This document shows, piece by piece, positions 1-7,553 of a stretch of DNA of 64,000 nucleotides. The stretch is taken from the NCBI GenBank assembly GCA_030428565.1, contig JAUIDR010000006.1:1-64000 (forward strand), read 5' to 3'. The stretch is from Alphaproteobacteria bacterium. Its GTDB lineage: Bacteria; Pseudomonadota; Alphaproteobacteria; UBA7985; JAUIBT01. A program made the translations under genes and the position numbers. How positions within the stretch are numbered: position 1 is the first letter of the stretch; each line of letters opens with the position of its first letter. The notes under the pieces are model-generated. The model saw only the letters and a list, made by a program, of their open reading frames with translations. It ran no database searches and was not told where the DNA came from.

Positions 1-2
1 GC

Positions 3-98
3 GCACGAACTTTCACTGATATGTTCCACGCCCTCACAGAAATCTGTGACCTCTTCTCACCGGAGGAGTGTTGGAATTACTTCAAAGCTGCTGGATAG
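3..98 (+). mobile_element. IS630-family transposase, C-terminal fragment cut by window edge
   Basis: The third forward frame is open from the left edge to a TAG at 96-98. It encodes about 31 residues that include EICDLFSPEECW and end NYFKAAG. That ending is characteristic of IS630-family (DDE) transposases, whose last residues read roughly ICDLFxPxECxNFFxAAGY. Only the tail is visible, so I cannot tell whether the element is intact to the left. No obvious terminal inverted repeat can be assigned without the other end. The neighbouring cytochrome b561 gene lies on the opposite strand, so the two genes converge. Confidence 0.7.
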
Positions 99-122
99 GT
101 CTCAGGTTAATGGCCGGAGGCT

Positions 123-665
123 CTAGCGCGGCTGCGGTCTAAAGATCGCCTGAAAGCGCCCGTCACGATCCCAAAGCAAATGCTTGAGCGCGCCCAGCAC
201 GTGCAGGACCAACAGCGGAATCCAGGCGTGTGCGGCGACCTCGTGCAGCTCCTCCATAATTTCGTGTAGGCCTCGGTCGCGACCAATCGGCGAGGACAGG
301 CTCATGAAGCCAAGATCGATGGCATTACCGGTTGACCAGACGGTCAGCAGTCCCGAGATGACCGCAACGGCCATGCTCGCCAACAGACCCCACATGACGA
401 CTTTTTGGATGAGCGTGAGCACGAATGGCTGTTCGCCGACGGGCGCAAAACCGAGAACCGACCGCCAGACGATGCGCAGCAAAATCGGTGCGGCCATCAG
501 CGTCGCCCAGAAGACGTGGTTATCGAGCGCGAGCCGCTCAACCGCGCGTGGCGCATCTTCGGTTAGCTGTCCGGTGATAAAGGAAACAAGCAAGCCCAGC
601 ACGCCGAGCCAATGCAACGTGATGGAGATCCAGCCGTATTCTCGTGCAGGATTGGGGGATGGCAT
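123..665 (-). CDS. Cytochrome b561 family protein (four-helix membrane dihaem cytochrome)
   Basis: The 180-residue protein has four hydrophobic segments (about 16-37, 50-70, 86-108 and 146-163). Histidines suited to bis-His haem b ligation include H18, H49 and others near the C-terminal end (HEVAAHAW, LHVLGALKH). This is the bacterial cytochrome b561 (YodB/CybB-like) fold, which passes electrons between the quinone pool and periplasmic partners. The ATG follows a CGGAG Shine-Dalgarno. It stands alone, separated from hisIE by 176 bp that contain a palindrome. It is distinct from the b561-DHC fusion at 7554-8702. The electron partner is unknown. Confidence 0.85.
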   Translation of the reverse strand: MPSPNPAREYGWISITLHWLGVLGLLVSFITGQLTEDAPRAVERLALDNHVFWATLMAAPILLRIVWRSVLGFAPVGEQPFVLTLIQKVVMWGLLASMAVAVISGLLTVWSTGNAIDLGFMSLSSPIGRDRGLHEIMEELHEVAAHAWIPLLVLHVLGALKHLLWDRDGRFQAIFRPQPR

Positions 666-733
666 AGCAAACTCCGGATCAAAGAAACTGGCGGCAGCCT
701 AGAGCCCGGTAGTAACGCTGGTATGTCGCGATT

Positions 734-749
734 GTTTCACGCGTGTAAC
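734..749. promoter_or_regulatory. Imperfect palindrome upstream of the cytochrome b561 gene
   Basis: GTTTCACGCGTGTAAC is a 16-bp dyad with one mismatched pair around a perfect CACGCGTG core. It lies about 70 bp upstream of the b561 start and 90 bp beyond the hisIE stop, in the only sizeable gap here. The symmetry suits a dimeric repressor such as a TetR-type protein, but no regulator is adjacent, so this is a candidate operator only. Confidence 0.35.
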
Positions 750-794
750 AACAGCTAGCGATTATAGAGATGCGGCATAGCGTGCCTGCTCTAA

Positions 795-824
795 GGTGCT
801 ATTCTTGGCGGTACTATTCTTGCT
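795..824. repeat. 15-bp tandem duplication (2 copies)
   Basis: GGTGCTATTCTTGGC is followed directly by GGTACTATTCTTGCT (12 of 15 identical), just beyond the hisIE stop. Looser copies of a TGGCG-plus-T-run unit continue to about 850 into the hisIE C-terminus. It resembles the other 15-16-bp intergenic duplications in this window in period but not in sequence. Confidence 0.6.
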
Positions 825-841
825 GGCGTTTTTTTGTGGCG

Positions 842-1462
842 TTATTTTTGGTGGCGCTCTTTGAGGCAGGCCACGACGTCATCCAAGCTGAGCCCGGCGT
901 CGTACAGAAGCACCGTCAGGTGATAGAGCAGGTCGGCGGCCTCGTTGGTCAGCTCCTCACGGTCTTGTGCCATGGCGGCCAGTGCCGATTCGACGCCCTC
1001 CTCGCCGACCTTTTGGGCGATGCGCTTGGTGCCTTTGGCCATGAGCCGCGCGGTGTAGGATTCTTCAACCGGCGCTTTGGCGCGTTCTTGGATAATGGCT
1101 TCCAGTTGGCTCAGCCAGCCCGCGTGGGCCGCCGGCTGCTCGGCCCAGCAGGTGTAATTGCCGGTATGGCAAGTGGGACCTTGCGGTTCGGCCTTGACCA
1201 ACAGCGTATCTTGATCGCAGTCCAAGCGGATTTCCTGGACCAGCAAGAAGTTGTCGCTGGTCTCGCCCTTGGTCCAAAGCCGTTGCTTGGAGCGCGAGAA
1301 AAAGGTCGCCTTGCCGCTGGTCACTGTGGCTTCCAGTGACTCGCGGGACATGTAGCCCAGCATCAGGGCTTGTCCGGTCTCGGCGTCTTGAATGATCGCG
1401 GGAATCAGGCCGTCAGCGGCTTTGTCCCAAGCGACTTGGTCGGGCGTAAAATCGATCAGCAT
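842..1462 (-). CDS. hisIE: Bifunctional phosphoribosyl-AMP cyclohydrolase / phosphoribosyl-ATP pyrophosphatase (histidine biosynthesis steps 2-3)
   Basis: The protein has 206 residues. Residues 1-110 are the HisI cyclohydrolase: [22 protein letters not shown], the metal-binding DCDQDTLL (81-88) and the zinc-site block [12 protein letters not shown] (95-106). Residues 115-206 are the HisE pyrophosphatase, with [16 protein letters not shown] and the acidic [10 protein letters not shown] helix. The length matches fused HisIE enzymes. Alphaproteobacteria usually carry hisI and hisE as separate genes, so the fused form is unusual for the suggested host and may have been acquired. No other his gene is visible. 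It lies downstream of the tmk/parA block on the same strand. Confidence 0.93.
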   Translation of the reverse strand: MLIDFTPDQVAWDKAADGLIPAIIQDAETGQALMLGYMSRESLEATVTSGKATFFSRSKQRLWTKGETSDNFLLVQEIRLDCDQDTLLVKAEPQGPTCHTGNYTCWAEQPAAHAGWLSQLEAIIQERAKAPVEESYTARLMAKGTKRIAQKVGEEGVESALAAMAQDREELTNEAADLLYHLTVLLYDAGLSLDDVVACLKERHQK

Positions 1463-1519
1463 GGCAGCGGTTTAGGCGAGGCGCGCGGGCCGGTCAATGC
1501 GCGAAATGGCGAAGGGGCC

Positions 1520-1987
1520 TCAACGCTTCAATATGCGCGAGCGGATCGACTGTTCGATACGCGCTAACGCTGCCTTGCGGCTGGCGGCGCTGGAGCCGAC
1601 AAAGGCGCTGCAAATGGCCTTCATGTCTGCGGCTTTGATTGCTTTATCGCCTGCCAATCGGTCCAAGACGGGGCGTGTCCTTTCAAAATCGCCGCTGGTC
1701 ACAGCCGCCTCCAGCGCTCCGACGTATTGATTGATGAGGGCCTGGTCCAGGGGCACTGCACTGCGTGACTTACGGGAGGTTGCCGAGGCCTTGCGGGACT
1801 TGGCTTTGTTGGCCGTCTCAAGCGCTGCTATGGCGTCCTCAATGCGGAGGTCTGCAAAGGGCTCCAGCGCAGCAACGGCTTTGTCGAACACGCCCTTCTG
1901 GCCGGTAAAGCCACCGTTTCGCGCTGGATTGCCTTTGGCTTTTTCGCGAAATTGTTCCAGGGCAGAGATGAGGGCTTTGGTTTGCAT
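1520..1987 (-). CDS. Small basic protein of unknown function next to a ParA-like gene
   Basis: The protein has 155 residues and I do not recognise the family. It appears helical, with two parts (about 1-55 and 75-155) joined by a Lys/Arg/Ser/Ala-rich linker around residues 60-75. There is no signal peptide or membrane segment. An in-frame GTG lies two codons upstream, but GGAAGG spaced five bases before ATG 1987 favours this start. It follows the ParA-like ATPase gene by about 20 bp on the same strand. The position, charge and size would suit a DNA-binding or partner protein of that ATPase, but that is inference. Confidence 0.7.
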   Translation of the reverse strand: MQTKALISALEQFREKAKGNPARNGGFTGQKGVFDKAVAALEPFADLRIEDAIAALETANKAKSRKASATSRKSRSAVPLDQALINQYVGALEAAVTSGDFERTRPVLDRLAGDKAIKAADMKAICSAFVGSSAASRKAALARIEQSIRSRILKR

Positions 1988-2007
1988 GGCCACCTTCCTT
2001 TGTAAGC

Positions 2008-3165
2008 TTAAGACAGCTCAAGATCGTCAAGCAAGTCTTTGGCGAGCTGATCGTAGACTTGCTGAACGCGATCCGCATTTGCTCCCTGCGCGCAATAAGC
2101 GGCGGGCACCCCGTTAGCCGGCGCGCCAATCGCCGTTAGAAGCGGGATGTGATGGTCCCAGATCTTACGTTCGATTGTGCTGTTGCCAAAGCGAAACAGG
2201 CGCGCTTCAGCCCTGGCGTTCTCTGCCAAATTGGTTGCGGCGCCGGGAATTTGGCTGAAGACGACTTTAGCCAGGCGAATGTTGGTGCCCAACTGTCGCT
2301 GCAGAGCGTGAAAACGGTTGAGCAACTGCTGCAAGCCTTCCATGGATAATAGCTCAGCGCGCACGGGCACGAGCAAGTGGGAGGCGGCCTTCATAGCGTT
2401 GGCGGTTGCCAGGCTTAGGCGGGGCGGCGCATCGAATATGACCAGATCAAAGCGGCTCTCGGGCGGGGCGCTGCTTTGGTGCTCGCTGATGGCCAACGCC
2501 AGCTTGTTGAGCGCGTCTACTATGTTGCGGTCTGCCAGCGCTTTATAGGTCAGACGTTCTTCGTCGTCCGAGAGATTGGGGTCGCTTGGCAACAGACCGA
2601 CGCCAGCAAGGCTCGGGTGACGAAAGCCAAGATTGGCGACCAAAGGCCCAAGCTTGAGGCTCCTTGCATTCGGCTCAAGACCAGCGGTCAAGAGGGCACC
2701 GACGGCGTTGATGCCCGGGCGGTCCGTCGCGTTTTCAAGCTGCTTGGGATAGCTTTCGGGCACCAAAGGACTCGACAGGCTGCCTTGATAGTCTAAATCG
2801 ACGAGCAAGACCTTCTTGCCGAAGCTGTGGGCCATAGCAGCCGCCAGGTTGGCAGCGGTCGTGGTTTTGCCAACGCCGCCCTTCAAGTTCATGATGAGAA
2901 GGCCAGGCGGCAGGTTGGCAAAGTGCTGGTTGCTGTTGAGTTCTTGCCAGAGGCTACTTTTATCCGAAGCAACTTTGGCTAGGCGATCATAGGCCTGCAC
3001 GGCCGCTTCTGCGCGTTTGGCGCGTTCGCGCCAGCGTCGCCAAAGATAAGCAAGCCGCCCCAAAGCCAGCGTTAGCAGGGCCCCGACAATGGGTTGTATG
3101 AGGCGAATAGGATCATCAAATAGTCCTTGCACATAGGCCAGAGCCCAGTCGATCCAGTCCGCCAT
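2008..3165 (-). CDS. ParA/MinD-superfamily ATPase with an N-terminal membrane segment
   Basis: The protein has 385 residues. The ATPase domain starts near residue 88 with the deviant Walker A motif KGGVGKTT (95-102). It continues with VLLVDLDYQGSLS (switch region) and DLVIFDAPPRLS (Walker B), typical of ParA/Soj proteins. Before it lie a hydrophobic stretch at about 21-42 and a basic, helical segment (RRWRERAKRAEAAV) that should anchor the ATPase at the inner face of the membrane. Soluble ParA proteins lack such an anchor. It is the third gene of a compact minus-strand block (ABC-F, tmk, this gene, the small basic protein, hisIE). There is no ParB-like gene nearby, so classical chromosome partitioning is unlikely and the cargo is unknown. 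Confidence 0.85.
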   Translation of the reverse strand: MADWIDWALAYVQGLFDDPIRLIQPIVGALLTLALGRLAYLWRRWRERAKRAEAAVQAYDRLAKVASDKSSLWQELNSNQHFANLPPGLLIMNLKGGVGKTTTAANLAAAMAHSFGKKVLLVDLDYQGSLSSPLVPESYPKQLENATDRPGINAVGALLTAGLEPNARSLKLGPLVANLGFRHPSLAGVGLLPSDPNLSDDEERLTYKALADRNIVDALNKLALAISEHQSSAPPESRFDLVIFDAPPRLSLATANAMKAASHLLVPVRAELLSMEGLQQLLNRFHALQRQLGTNIRLAKVVFSQIPGAATNLAENARAEARLFRFGNSTIERKIWDHHIPLLTAIGAPANGVPAAYCAQGANADRVQQVYDQLAKDLLDDLELS

Positions 3166-3211
3166 ACTATCCCCATTTATTAGTGTGCTTTATGCCTTTG
3201 CTAACCAGGGT

Positions 3212-3895
3212 TTAGGCGGCTTGGCAAGCGCCTTTCACGGCCTGCAAAACATCGCTGGCGATGGCTTCGATGGGGCGGTAGCCGCCGGCATCCGCCATGA
3301 CATCGATTTGTGCCCAAGGGCCGCCCAACTGCCAGGCGGCCAGGCGCGCGTAACGCCCGGCGACCGCCGCTTGCAAGTCGCGGTTGGCCTCATAGGCATC
3401 CAGCTCGGCGCGGGCTTCAGCCATGCTGCGCGAAGCCTCAGGCGCGGCATTTAAGAATATGGTTAGGTCGGGTTTGGGCAGAATTTTGAGTTCAAATTCA
3501 AAGACCATGCGCGCGAAAGGCTCGAAGTCGCTCTCAGGCAGCAAGGCGCCTTGGTAGACCGCGTTCGAGCCGACGTAGCGGTCAATGACCACGACATCGT
3601 TTTCGGCAAGGGCGCGCTGTATCAGCGGCAGGGTCTCAAAGCGATCCGCGGCGAACATGAGCATGCGAATTTCGGGGGCTAGTGCGCCTACGCTGCCAAA
3701 TTCACCGCGCAGCAATCGAGCAATAATGCTGCCCGCTATATTGTTTTCATACCTGGGAAAAGCGACGCGCGCGGCGCGGCGGCCTTGGTCTTGCAAGCGC
3801 TGAACCAAGGCTTGCGATTGGGTCTGCTTGCCCGCGCCATCACCGCCTTCGATGACGATGAGCTTGGCGGCGGCTGGGGGCGGCGCTTGGGTCAT
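3212..3895 (-). CDS. tmk: Thymidylate kinase (dTMP to dTDP)
   Basis: The protein has 227 residues. It shows the P-loop EGGDGAGKQTQ (16-26), the nucleotide-binding DRY motif in VVIDRYVGSNAVYQG (about residues 105-119) and the LID-type segment later. It phosphorylates dTMP for DNA precursor synthesis in the cytoplasm. The P-loop reads DGAGKQ rather than the common bacterial DGAGKTT/S, and the protein is slightly longer than most bacterial Tmk enzymes. This resembles the archaeal/eukaryal-like branch found in some bacteria. The ATG is preceded by AGGAGG. The ABC-F stop lies only 15 bp upstream, so the two are probably cotranscribed. Confidence 0.9.
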   Translation of the reverse strand: MTQAPPPAAAKLIVIEGGDGAGKQTQSQALVQRLQDQGRRAARVAFPRYENNIAGSIIARLLRGEFGSVGALAPEIRMLMFAADRFETLPLIQRALAENDVVVIDRYVGSNAVYQGALLPESDFEPFARMVFEFELKILPKPDLTIFLNAAPEASRSMAEARAELDAYEANRDLQAAVAGRYARLAAWQLGGPWAQIDVMADAGGYRPIEAIASDVLQAVKGACQAA

Positions 3896-3910
3896 GATCG
3901 GCGGGCCTCC

Positions 3911-5845
3911 TTAGGCGGCTTCTTGGGCGAGTTCTTGGGCCGCCTCATAGGCTTCCAAGGCCTCCATCCAGATCATTTCGGCTTCTTCCAAGCTCTCGGA
4001 CAGTTCGCCGAGTTCGCGCTGTAGCGCGATGGTCTTGGACTGATCGGCCTGCTCGTAGAGGGCCGGGTCGTGCAGTTTGCTCTCCAGGGCGCTCCGCTGT
4101 TTGCTGAGTTTATCAACTAGTTTTTCACAGCGCTCGACCTCCTTTTTCAACGGCGCTAGGGCTTTGCGTTGTTCGGCGGCGGCGCGGCGTTGGGCCTGGC
4201 GATCGGCGGCGCTGTTGGCCGCATCGCTCTCGTTCTTGTCCTTGGCCGGGCGGCGGGCAGCGGACTTGGCGCGCTGTTCGTCGCGGCGCTGGGTGGTCAA
4301 GAACTTGCGATAGTCGTCCATGTCGCCATCAAAGGGCTGGGCGCGACCAGCATGCACCAGCCATAGGCGGTCGGCGGTGGCCTCGATCAAGTGCGGGTCG
4401 TGCGAGACGATTACCACCGCCCCGTCATAGGCGTTGAGCGCCTGCACCAGCGCTTGACGACCGTCAATGTCCAAGTGGTTGGTCGGCTCGTCGAGCAGCA
4501 AGATATGCGGCGCATCTCTTGAGATAACAGCGAACAGCAAGCGGGCCTTTTCGCCGCCCGAAAGCTGGCCGATCTTGGTCTCGGCACGGTCAGCATCAAA
4601 GCCAAAGCCCGCCAGATGGCTACGCAGCTTCTCTTCGACATCGCGCGGGCAGAGCCGCTTCATCTGCTCCAGAGCCGTGATGTTAAGATCAAGCGCATCG
4701 CCTTGGTGCTGGGCGAAATAGCCGACCTTCAGTTTCTTGGACTTCTGCAACAGGCCGTCCATGGCGCGCAGCTCTGCGGCCAAAAGCTTGATCAACGTTG
4801 ACTTGCCGTTGCCATTGGCCCCCAACAACGCAATGCGATCGTCGCTATCCAAGCGCAGGTTCAGTTTGCGCAAAATCGGCGTTTGATCATAGCCCACCGC
4901 CACGTCATCCATGGTGATCAGGGGCGGGGACAGGCTGTCTGGCGTTGGAAAAATGAAAGTCGAGCTGCTGTCTTGGCTGACGGCAGCGATAGGCTCCATG
5001 CGCTCGAGCATCTTGACTCGCGACTGCGCTTGGCGGGCTTTGGAAGCCTTGGCGCGAAAGCGTGTAATAAAGGCCTGGATGCGCTCGCGTTCGGCCAATT
5101 GCTTCTCACGCGCTTTGGCTTGCAGGACCATGCGCTCGCGGCGGACTCGCTCGAAGCGATCATAGTTGCCCTGGTAGGCGTTGAGACGCAAGTTCTCGAC
5201 GTGCAGGATTTCGCCCACCGTTCGGTTGAGCAGGCCGCGATCGTGGGAGATGAGCAGCACCGTGCCCGGATACTTGCGAATGTATTGCTCAAGCCACAGT
5301 GCGGCTTCCAAGTCCAAGTGGTTGGTGGGCTCGTCCAACAGCAGCAAATCGGGTTGGGTGAACAGCAGAGCCGCCAGCGCAACGCGCATCCGCCAGCCGC
5401 CGGAATAATCCGAACAAGGCCGCTGTTGGGCTTCTTCATCAAAGCCCAAGCCCGCCAGGATTTGCGCCGCTCTGGCGGGCGCCGAATGGGCGTCGATATC
5501 GGTCAGGCGGGCGTGGATTTCAGCCAGGCGCTCGGGTTCTTGGCAGGTCTCTTCTTCAGCCAACAGGGCGGCGCGTTCTTTATCAGCCGCCAGTACAACG
5601 CTCACCAGGCTCGCGGGCCCGCCGGGGGCTTCCTGGCTGGTGACGCCGATGCGCCAACGCGGCGGCACAAAGATCTCACCACCGTCCAGCAGGTCGGGAT
5701 TAAGAATCAAGCGAAACAGCGTGGACTTTCCAATACCATTGCGGCCGACCAGGCCCACCTTGTGGCCAGCGTTGACTGAGGCCGAAGCGTCCTTGAAGAT
5801 CGGTCTGCCCGAGATATTGTAGGCGATGGAAGAAATCTGCAGCAT
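3911..5845 (-). CDS. ABC-F family ATPase (YheS/Uup type, ribosome-associated)
   Basis: The protein has 644 residues and two ABC cassettes, with no membrane segment. The first has GRNGIGKST (Walker A), YSGGWRMRVALA (signature) and LLLLDEPTNHLDLEA. The second has GANGNGKST, LSGGEKARLLFA and LLLDEPTNHLDID. Between them lies the charged interdomain linker (about 240-300) typical of ABC-F factors. The C-terminus (about 545-640) is a long heptad-like coiled coil. These proteins act on stalled or specialised ribosomes rather than in transport. The arrangement fits YheS/EttA-Uup relatives, but which paralogue cannot be fixed by eye. It is the first gene of the minus-strand block that also contains tmk. 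Confidence 0.9.
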   Translation of the reverse strand: MLQISSIAYNISGRPIFKDASASVNAGHKVGLVGRNGIGKSTLFRLILNPDLLDGGEIFVPPRWRIGVTSQEAPGGPASLVSVVLAADKERAALLAEEETCQEPERLAEIHARLTDIDAHSAPARAAQILAGLGFDEEAQQRPCSDYSGGWRMRVALAALLFTQPDLLLLDEPTNHLDLEAALWLEQYIRKYPGTVLLISHDRGLLNRTVGEILHVENLRLNAYQGNYDRFERVRRERMVLQAKAREKQLAERERIQAFITRFRAKASKARQAQSRVKMLERMEPIAAVSQDSSSTFIFPTPDSLSPPLITMDDVAVGYDQTPILRKLNLRLDSDDRIALLGANGNGKSTLIKLLAAELRAMDGLLQKSKKLKVGYFAQHQGDALDLNITALEQMKRLCPRDVEEKLRSHLAGFGFDADRAETKIGQLSGGEKARLLFAVISRDAPHILLLDEPTNHLDIDGRQALVQALNAYDGAVVIVSHDPHLIEATADRLWLVHAGRAQPFDGDMDDYRKFLTTQRRDEQRAKSAARRPAKDKNESDAANSAADRQAQRRAAAEQRKALAPLKKEVERCEKLVDKLSKQRSALESKLHDPALYEQADQSKTIALQRELGELSESLEEAEMIWMEALEAYEAAQELAQEAA

Positions 5846-6078
5846 GGCCAGGCTTTAGCAGGCCCAGCGCTCTGGCTCAATTGTTTAGCGGCGCAATTGG
5901 CGACAAGGCTAGCCTAAATGTTGGGGCGCCCGAATGATGGGGCACCCTGTAGCGACAGCTTGCACACCTGCCATGCAGATAAAGGCGTTGAACCCTTGCG
6001 CGCTTAATGCTAGCGCTCGCGGCGAAATACGAAAAGGGCGCGTTGTGCCCTTGAACCCAGCATACAGGAAGAACAGAC

Positions 6079-6501
6079 ATGGCTATCCAGCGCACGTTTT
6101 CTATCATCAAGCCCGACGCAACCGCTCGCAACTTGACCGGCAAGATCAACGCCGTTTTTGAAGATGCCGGTCTGCGCATCGTTGGTCAGCGCCGCATCCG
6201 CATGACCGAAGAGCAAGCCAAGCGCTTCTACGCGGTCCACGCTGAGCGTCCCTTCTATGGCGAGCTGGTCGAATTCATGACTTCTGGTCCGGTTGTCGTT
6301 CAGGTTCTGGAAGGCGAAGACGCCGTTGCCAAGCACCGTGAAGTAATGGGCGCAACCAACCCTGCAGAAGCCGCTGATGGCACTGTTCGCAAGCTCTACG
6401 CTCAGTCTATCGGAGAGAACTCTGTGCACGGCTCTGACTCGGCTGAAAACGCAGCAATCGAGATCGCTCAGTTCTTCTCAGAAGCCGATATCGCGGGCTA
6501 A
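6079..6501 (+). CDS. ndk: Nucleoside diphosphate kinase
   Basis: The 140-residue length is typical. The phosphate-accepting histidine is H117 in NSVHGSDS, and the conserved block [13 protein letters not shown] precedes it. The enzyme equilibrates NTP/NDP pools by a ping-pong mechanism. The start follows AGGAAG at a good distance. Codon choice is biased towards that of highly expressed genes. It is a single-gene transcription unit: the divergent ABC-F gene lies 233 bp upstream and a strong terminator follows. A TTGAAC near 5988 could be a -35 element, but I see no convincing -10. Confidence 0.96.
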   Translation: MAIQRTFSIIKPDATARNLTGKINAVFEDAGLRIVGQRRIRMTEEQAKRFYAVHAERPFYGELVEFMTSGPVVVQVLEGEDAVAKHREVMGATNPAEAADGTVRKLYAQSIGENSVHGSDSAENAAIEIAQFFSEADIAG

Positions 6502-6539
6502 GCCCCGGCGCGCAGGGTTAAACCAGCGTAGCGACATGC

Positions 6540-6573
6540 AAAAAGGCCAGGGCAACTGCTCTGGCCTTTTTTT
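6540..6573. terminator. Bidirectional rho-independent terminator
   Basis: AAAAAGGCCAG (6540-6550) pairs with CTGGCCTTTTT (6561-6571) and is followed by a T run. The stem extends inwards through GGC/GC bases. It lies 38 bp after the ndk stop and 26 bp beyond the stop of the opposing DHC gene. The A run on one side and the T run on the other let it serve both genes. Confidence 0.9.
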
Positions 6574-6598
6574 GCGCTTTGAGGGCGGCCAGCTGCGA

Positions 6599-7057
6599 TC
6601 AATCGTCGTCGAAATAGCCGCGTTCTGCGCCGCGGTGGCAAGCGGCACAGTTGCTCATGGAGCCCGCGCGTTTCTTGGCTGAGCGTGAGACCTCATGATC
6701 GTGCTCGTGCGTGAACCAGCCTAACTCGGTAATGCGCAGCGGTGGAGCGGTCTCCAAATCATATTTGCGAAAGGCGCGGCGGTTCGAGCGCGCGGCGTGC
6801 TTGACCAAATAGCCCTCGATGGCTTTCAGTGCGCCGTCGTCGAGGCTAGCGTCTTCGCCAAAGTGGTCGGGCAGGGTATTCATGATGGCCGACCAGCTCT
6901 CCTTGGGCAGGAAAAAGGCTGGATAGGCGAGGTGGCAGGCCGAACATTCTTCGGTGAACTGGGCTTCAGGGCTGGGCGTTGCGTCCTGCGCGCTGACCAG
7001 TGCCGGGGATAAAAAGCTGATAGCTGCGAAAGCAACAAGGGCCATTAGGCGGTACAT
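6599..7057 (-). CDS. Dihaem cytochrome c, DHC type, periplasmic
   Basis: The protein has 152 residues with a Sec signal peptide (1-23, ending VSAQ). Two CxxCH sites lie at 38-42 (CSACH) and 137-141 (CAACH), and the DHC core HFGEDASL is around 65-72. DHC is the electron donor to SHP in Rhodobacter/Shewanella-type clusters. The ORF opens further upstream, but that would overlap the SHP gene. ATG 7057 has GGAGGAG upstream and begins a perfect signal peptide. The protein closely resembles the C-terminal half of the b561-DHC fusion two genes upstream (shared CHxAYP, LPK, DHFGEDASL), so the operon holds a duplicated DHC. Confidence 0.9.
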   Translation of the reverse strand: MYRLMALVAFAAISFLSPALVSAQDATPSPEAQFTEECSACHLAYPAFFLPKESWSAIMNTLPDHFGEDASLDDGALKAIEGYLVKHAARSNRRAFRKYDLETAPPLRITELGWFTHEHDHEVSRSAKKRAGSMSNCAACHRGAERGYFDDD

Positions 7058-7089
7058 GGGTGTGTCTCCTCCAGTTGGGATTTCGTGGG

Positions 7090-7509
7090 TCAAAGCGAGC
7101 TCAGCCAGGCCAGAACGTCGGCTTTTTCGCCAGGCGTACACTCGCGGCCCAGAACCGAGTTGCAGTTGCGCCGGAACCATTTGGTAATTTTGCCGGAATC
7201 GGTGAAACGAGCGGGGTTAACGCTGCTCGCCATGGGTTCGATCACCTTGCCAGTGCGCGCCTGACCGTTCTTGGTCGGGTCCATGGTGTGGCAGGTGGTG
7301 CAAGAGGGGGTGTCGGGTTTGCCGCCGCTGTGGGTGGCCAAAAAGAAGGCCTGGCCAGCAGTGGCATCGCCAGCGCGACCTGCTTCCAAGCTGAACGTTT
7401 CAATCAGGGCGGCGGGGCTGGTGTCTTGGGCCTGGCTGGCCATAGGCACGATGAAGGCGCCTGCGATCAGCAAGTTGAAAAGCAGCGTCGGTTTTAGCGT
7501 TGGTTTCAT
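7090..7509 (-). CDS. SHP-type (sphaeroides haem protein) oxygen-binding cytochrome c, DUF1924
   Basis: The protein has 139 residues with a signal peptide (1-28). A single CTTCH haem site lies at 70-74. The SHP hallmark WFRRNCNSVLGREC lies at 111-124, where N115 occupies the position of the Asn sixth ligand known in SHP, and C116/C124 can form its disulfide. SHP is a high-spin periplasmic cytochrome that binds O2, NO and similar ligands and is reduced by DHC. An upstream ATG at 7557 overlaps the preceding stop but lacks a ribosome site. ATG 7509 has AAAGGA and starts a clean signal peptide. The gene sits between the two DHC-encoding genes. Confidence 0.88.
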   Translation of the reverse strand: MKPTLKPTLLFNLLIAGAFIVPMASQAQDTSPAALIETFSLEAGRAGDATAGQAFFLATHSGGKPDTPSCTTCHTMDPTKNGQARTGKVIEPMASSVNPARFTDSGKITKWFRRNCNSVLGRECTPGEKADVLAWLSSL

Positions 7510-7553
7510 GGCAGGGATGTCCTTTGTTGGGGCTTGGTTTTGTTGGGTAAAGG

